Origin: Holosporales bacterium
GTDB taxonomy: Bacteria > Pseudomonadota > Alphaproteobacteria > BNTO01
Length of the DNA: 9,343 nucleotides
Direction of reading: 5' to 3'
Assembly: GCA_031257945.1 (NCBI GenBank)
Contig: JAIRNU010000100.1
Span: 1-9,343, forward strand
This document shows positions 6,458 through 9,343 of the stretch, piece after piece. Positions within the stretch are counted from its first letter, which is position 1; each line of letters opens with the position of its first letter. The translations under genes and the position numbers were made by a program. Below the pieces are notes generated by a model. It did not search any database, was not told the origin of the DNA, and was given only the letters and a program-made list of their open reading frames with translations.

Positions 6458-6725
6458 CGGGGGATAACTATGTTAATAACTACGGGACTACACCGTTGAT
6501 AAAACTGTGGACAAACGCACGCCCCCTCCAACGGGGGATAACCTGCATGCATTATACAGAAGATATCCACATGTGCATAACGTTATCAACACCTGTGCAT
6601 AACTCCATGCATACGCGAGTCCGCTTCAGGGAGCATTGTGTATAAAGTTGTGCATAAAAAGTTATCCCCGCGATTCACACTACATCAAAAACATCAACCA
6701 TATATATAAATATGTTATTATTTAA
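6458..6725. other. Candidate chromosomal replication origin (oriC)
   Basis: Four perfect DnaA boxes in one orientation (TGTGCATAA or TGTGTATAA, reverse of TTATNCACA) lie at 6572-6580, 6594-6602, 6637-6645 and 6649-6657. One-mismatch boxes lie at 6506-6514, 6552-6560, 6563-6571 and 6583-6591. CGGGGGATAAC flanks the array at 6458-6468 and 6532-6542 and, shortened and inverted, at 6661-6670. A tract of almost only A and T (6700-6724) is a plausible unwinding element on the asd side. With equal base use about 0.3 perfect boxes would be expected in the whole window on both strands. The site lies between diverging genes, as is common for origins. No coding region is evident in 6306-6751. A plasmid or phage origin, or a DnaA-titration locus, is the alternative. 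Confidence 0.6.
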
Positions 6726-6751
6726 AGTGTTTGTAAGCCCATCTTATCCCC

Positions 6752-7795
6752 ATGCCATATTTTCAAGAAAAAACGTTTGCCGTCGTTGGCGTCACAGGCC
6801 TAGTTGGCCAAGAATTTCTGAAAATATTATTACAAAACGGAGTTCCCGCAAGTAATGTCAAAGCAATCGCATCTTCGAAGTCAATTAATCAGCAAATACA
6901 ATACGGCGCCGCGCAGCTTACTATTCAAGGGCTGGACGATTTCGATTTTACGCAGTGCCAAATTGGCCTGTTTTCTCCAGGAGCAAGTGTATCCGCGCAA
7001 TACGCTCCCCGGGCGGTGGCGGCGGGCTGTGTTGTCATAGATAATACGTCTTTTTTTAGGATGGTCCCAGACGTCCCCCTCATCGTTCCAGAAATCAATG
7101 CCAATGAGCTCGTAAACGCCAAGCGCGGGATTATAGCCAATCCCAATTGCTCTACGATTCAGTTGGTAATGGCATTACATCCCATCCGCCACCTCAGCAA
7201 AATTAAAAAAGTAATTGTGGCTACGTATCAGTCTGTATCTGGTGCGGGAAAAGATGCTATAATGGAGCTGCGGGGAGCAGGGCCTACGGCTGGAACGGGG
7301 CCCGCATGTGGCCAGGCAAATGCCGTTTTTCCGCAGGGGATTCGGGGGAATTTGATCCCGCAAATAGATGTGTTTTTGTCTGGTGGTTGTACTAAAGAGG
7401 AGTGGAAAATGGACGTAGAAACGAAGAAGATCTTTAATGAAAGTATAGACGTTATTGCAACGTGTGTTCGTGTGCCGGTTGAATACGGGCACAGCGAAGC
7501 AGTGTGCTTTGAATTGGAAGAGAATGTTCCTTTGTCGGATATTCACGCCGCGTTACGTGCAGCCCCCGGGGTTTGTGTGGCGGATTTGGAGGCGAACGTG
7601 TACCATACACCAAAAGAAATTGCGGGGACGGATGTCGTTTTTGTTAGCCGGTTACGGCAGGATCTAAATACTGGTTTATATCAAATGTGGGTTGTCGCAG
7701 ATAACATTAGAAAAGGGGCTGCGCTTAATGCTGTCCAAATTGCGCAGCAGCTTATCGTACAGCGCGATTGTATTGGCGGGGTTAACGGATGGTAA
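6752..7795 (+). CDS. asd: Aspartate-semialdehyde dehydrogenase
   Basis: This enzyme reduces L-aspartyl-4-phosphate to L-aspartate-4-semialdehyde with NADPH in the cytoplasm. It is the branch step toward diaminopimelate and lysine, threonine and methionine. The 347-residue length is normal for the family. Residues 11-19 hold the dinucleotide-binding GxxGxxG (VVGVTGLVG). The catalytic cysteine is C133 in NPNCST, followed by Q160 and SGAGKDA at 163-169. R240 and the acid-base histidine H247 sit in RVPVEYGHSEA. The C-terminal ADNIRKGAALNAVQIA (336-351 region, near the end) is also typical. All key residues are present, so it should be active. No Shine-Dalgarno precedes the ATG. Instead a DnaA-box-like TTATCCCCA (6744-6752) abuts it, so the message may be leaderless or weakly initiated. 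The stop overlaps the next gene by 7 bases. A functional asd suggests that peptidoglycan or amino-acid synthesis is retained. Confidence 0.95.
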   Translation: MPYFQEKTFAVVGVTGLVGQEFLKILLQNGVPASNVKAIASSKSINQQIQYGAAQLTIQGLDDFDFTQCQIGLFSPGASVSAQYAPRAVAAGCVVIDNTSFFRMVPDVPLIVPEINANELVNAKRGIIANPNCSTIQLVMALHPIRHLSKIKKVIVATYQSVSGAGKDAIMELRGAGPTAGTGPACGQANAVFPQGIRGNLIPQIDVFLSGGCTKEEWKMDVETKKIFNESIDVIATCVRVPVEYGHSEAVCFELEENVPLSDIHAALRAAPGVCVADLEANVYHTPKEIAGTDVVFVSRLRQDLNTGLYQMWVVADNIRKGAALNAVQIAQQLIVQRDCIGGVNGW

Positions 7796-8580
7796 TCGAT
7801 TCCCACTGCCATCTGGATTCCTTTGCGGACGATTTAGAGGCGGTTGTTGCGCGAGCCAAAACGGCTGGGGTAGAAAAAATTCTTACAATCGGAACAACTC
7901 CGACCGATTTTACAGGGTTAGCGGCAATTGCCACGCAATATCCCGGGTTTGTTGAGGTAACTGCTGGGATCCACCCTGATTACAGTGCCGCAGCAGACGA
8001 GCAAACAACAGAAGATTACTTTCAAGCGATAGATTTACCTAGCCAGAAGTACGTCGTTGGCATTGGGGAAATAGGATTGGACTACCGTGATGCCCCACCG
8101 CGGGCAGTCAGGATTCGGCAACAGGAGCTGTTCTCGCAGCAATTATTTTGGGCTGGCCAGTTGCAGTTGCCTGTTTGTATACATATGAGGGATGCAACGG
8201 ATGATGTCTTGCATATCTTGCGGCAATTTCCTGGCCAGACCGGGGTTTTTCATTGTTTTGGGGCGGACTGCGGAGTGGCCAAGCAAGCCTTGGATCTCGG
8301 GTTTTTTGTTTCGTTTTCTGGGATTGTGACGTTTAAAAATGCAAAAACGGTCCAAGAGGCGGCAAAGTACGTCCCGCTGGATCACTTGCTCATCGAAACA
8401 GATGCCCCATATCTAGCGCCAACGCCGCACCGCGGGGCTCGCAATGAACCGGCATACGTTAGGTTGGTCGGGGAATTTATTGCCGTGTTACGGGGCGTAG
8501 AGTACGATACTGTGGCCCATCAAACATCCGCGAATTTCTACCAGTTATACCCCCGCGCTGTCCGCATAAAACCGGAGTAG
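7789..8580 (+). CDS. TatD-family metal-dependent hydrolase (nuclease)
   Basis: This is a TIM-barrel metallohydrolase of the amidohydrolase superfamily. Characterised TatD proteins are Mg-dependent 3'-5' DNA exonucleases linked to DNA repair and degradation, despite the name taken from the tat operon. The 263-residue length is typical. The metal ligands are all visible: H6 and H8 in DSHCHLD, E94 in GIGEIGLDY, H132 in IHMRDA, H155 in HCFG, and D205 in ETDAPYL. H62 in GIHP and the PHRGARNEP loop (213-221) are also family hallmarks, though the usual RGKRNEP lysine is alanine here. The ATG at 7789 lies inside asd; the overlap ATGGTAA lets terminating ribosomes restart, implying translational coupling and one operon. 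It is probably the short YcfH/YabD-like subgroup, but I cannot assign the exact ortholog. No signal peptide, so cytoplasmic. Confidence 0.93.
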   Translation: MVIDSHCHLDSFADDLEAVVARAKTAGVEKILTIGTTPTDFTGLAAIATQYPGFVEVTAGIHPDYSAAADEQTTEDYFQAIDLPSQKYVVGIGEIGLDYRDAPPRAVRIRQQELFSQQLFWAGQLQLPVCIHMRDATDDVLHILRQFPGQTGVFHCFGADCGVAKQALDLGFFVSFSGIVTFKNAKTVQEAAKYVPLDHLLIETDAPYLAPTPHRGARNEPAYVRLVGEFIAVLRGVEYDTVAHQTSANFYQLYPRAVRIKPE

Positions 8581-8621
8581 CTTGCAGGGCGAGGCCTGGT
8601 TTGGTTTGATGAGGTAGTTTC

Positions 8622-8819
8622 GTGATGGCGGCGTTGCGCACTGTGGGAAGTATATTGAACAAAAGATATGCACATACCACTGGGGCGAATAAAAATATTT
8701 TCCGCGCTCGAAATTTCACAATAAAAAGATCCACATCAGCAAAAAAACGCACAAAACGCGAGGGTGGACGACTGTGCTTAAAAAATAGGCAAAGCATATT
8801 TTTACCCCGCTATGATTAG
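8622..8819 (+). CDS. Small, strongly basic hypothetical protein
   Basis: Starting at GTG 8622 (65 residues) or ATG 8625 (64 residues), this frame begins 41 bases after the TatD-family stop. It has a fair Shine-Dalgarno, GAGGT at 8611-8615. Counted from the ATG, 17 residues are Lys or Arg and only two are acidic, with a cluster SAKKRTKREGGR in the middle. There is no membrane segment and no family I recognise. The first 30 residues (MAALRTVGSILNKRY and on) have no acidic residue and mix Arg with small and hydrophobic residues. If real it could be the third gene of the asd operon and bind nucleic acid or ribosomes. It could equally be a chance frame. Confidence 0.35.
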   Translation: MMAALRTVGSILNKRYAHTTGANKNIFRARNFTIKRSTSAKKRTKREGGRLCLKNRQSIFLPRYD

Positions 8820-8842
8820 AGAATTTTCCATTTATTAATAAG

Positions 8843-8877
8843 TTATCCACAGAGTTATCCACATATTTCGTGGATAA
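8843..8877. promoter_or_regulatory. Second DnaA-box cluster
   Basis: Two perfect, identical strong boxes TTATCCACA lie at 8843-8851 and 8855-8863, 12 bases apart start to start. An inverted box with one mismatch, CGTGGATAA, lies at 8869-8877. An AT-rich stretch (8820-8842) is immediately upstream. The cluster could be the second half of a bipartite origin together with 6458-6725, a DnaA-titration site, or a DnaA-regulated promoter for the gene starting at 9020. The rest of 8820-9019 shows a possible -10 (TAAAAT, 8948-8953) without a matching -35. Confidence 0.5.
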
Positions 8878-9019
8878 ATTTTTCGTCCATCCGCCATTGA
8901 TGTTTTGGTTGGAACCGGCAGTGGTTATGGCTGTTTACTCGCGCGGATAAAATATTTTTTTGCTTTCTGCAAGTTACGTGAGTACTATACGATTAACGAT
9001 AGTCGCACCATGGTGTTTC

Positions 9020-9343
9020 ATGAAAAATAAAAATTTGGCGCTTGCTGGAGCGTTGCTTCTGGCTGTTTGTTTTAGTGCGGAGGGAAGTTCCTTTATGGCG
9101 CGTTTCTGTGCCGCAGGTGACGCCGCGTTCCTGCAGTCGCCAGTCGCGCCACTAGTCAAGAAAACGACATCATTCCGCAGAGTAATTATTATAGGATCCG
9201 CTGCCGTGTTAGGTATCGCGGCAGCGCTAGGCCTCTGGTGGTATATGAGGGCGGAACCGGAACCGGCACCGGAGCCAGGTCCAGAACCGGGGCCTGTTGT
9301 TAACCCGGAACCAGTGCCTGTTATGGCACCACCGCCGCTCACT
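9020..9343 (+). CDS. Partial membrane or exported protein with Glu-Pro-rich segment
   Basis: Only the first 108 residues are present; the frame runs off the right edge. The ATG at 9020 opens a signal-peptide-like segment: K2 and K4, hydrophobic core at about 6-19, possible cleavage after S19-A20. No Shine-Dalgarno is seen. An in-frame GTG at 8978 would add a poorly matching 14-residue extension. A stretch with KK and RR (47-54) precedes a second hydrophobic segment (about 55-75, ending LWWYM). A Pro-rich region from 79 follows, with EP and GP dipeptides (AEPEPAPEPGPEPGP). Such EP-rich stretches form rigid extended spacers in the periplasm, as in TonB, but nothing else here supports TonB. A minus-strand open frame over the same bases is low-complexity Gly/Ser and looks like its shadow. 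Family unknown. Confidence 0.6.
   Translation, partial: MKNKNLALAGALLLAVCFSAEGSSFMARFCAAGDAAFLQSPVAPLVKKTTSFRRVIIIGSAAVLGIAAALGLWWYMRAEPEPAPEPGPEPGPVVNPEPVPVMAPPPLT

Noticed and set aside
6133..6645. Plus-strand open frame of 170 codons
   Set aside because: It lies antisense to the Myb-like gene and then runs through the DnaA-box array. The translation has no recognisable domain, and the minus-strand frame has clear Myb motifs.
6458..6670. CRISPR array from repeated 9-11-mers
   Set aside because: The repeats are too short and irregularly spaced; they match DnaA boxes. No CRISPR array or cas gene is visible in the window.
8477..8797. Minus-strand open frame overlapping the TatD-family 3' end
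   Set aside because: It overlaps a well-supported gene in antisense and shows no family features.
8974..9342. Minus-strand open frame of 122 codons
   Set aside because: Its translation is low-complexity Gly/Ser and mirrors the Glu-Pro repeats of the plus-strand frame, which has a proper signal-like start.
1..9343. tRNA or rRNA genes
   Set aside because: I saw no cloverleaf with a conserved T-arm (GTTCGANTC-like) plus matching acceptor stem, and no rRNA-like stretch.

Overview
The window reads as part of a bacterial chromosome, most likely from a host-associated or intracellular Gram-negative bacterium. Two pieces of evidence support this. The housekeeping pair asd (aspartate-semialdehyde dehydrogenase) and a TatD-family hydrolase are ordinary bacterial proteins. 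The left half instead carries large exported proteins of types seen in bacteria living with eukaryotes: a BspA-like leucine-rich-repeat protein and a Myb/SANT-repeat protein with a Sec signal peptide. An alphaproteobacterial endosymbiont (for example Holosporales-like) is my best guess. It is inference from protein flavour, not proof.

Layout, left to right. A sigma70-like promoter (128-156) and a strong Shine-Dalgarno drive a secreted two-block LRR protein (206-2542, +). A bidirectional hairpin terminator (about 2582-2625) separates it from a convergent gene for a secreted protein of about 881 residues that I do not recognise (2634-5279, -). Upstream of that gene is a structured intergenic region (5280-5780). 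It holds a MITE-like inverted-repeat element flanked by TA, a second hairpin and a 15-codon signal-peptide-like ORF ending in a stop. Next is a 174-residue exported protein with two Myb repeats (5781-6305, -).

The gap 6306-6751 carries a dense cluster of DnaA boxes: four perfect TTATNCACA sites in 86 bases, several near-perfect ones and an adjacent AT-rich tract. It sits between diverging genes and looks like a chromosomal replication origin. Rightward follow asd (6752-7795) and the TatD-family hydrolase (7789-8580), overlapping by 7 bases, then a small very basic ORF (8622-8819). A second DnaA-box cluster lies at 8843-8877. The last feature is the start of a membrane/exported protein with a Glu-Pro-rich segment (9020 onward), cut by the window edge.

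How it fits together: asd-tatD is a small housekeeping operon pointing away from the putative origin. The LRR, 881-residue and Myb genes form a block of exported, probably host-directed proteins on the other side. The most striking item is the exported Myb protein. A sequence-specific DNA-binding fold has no obvious use in a bacterial periplasm, so a host-nucleus-targeted effector is the natural hypothesis. The second item is the apparent origin, possibly bipartite, flanking asd-tatD.
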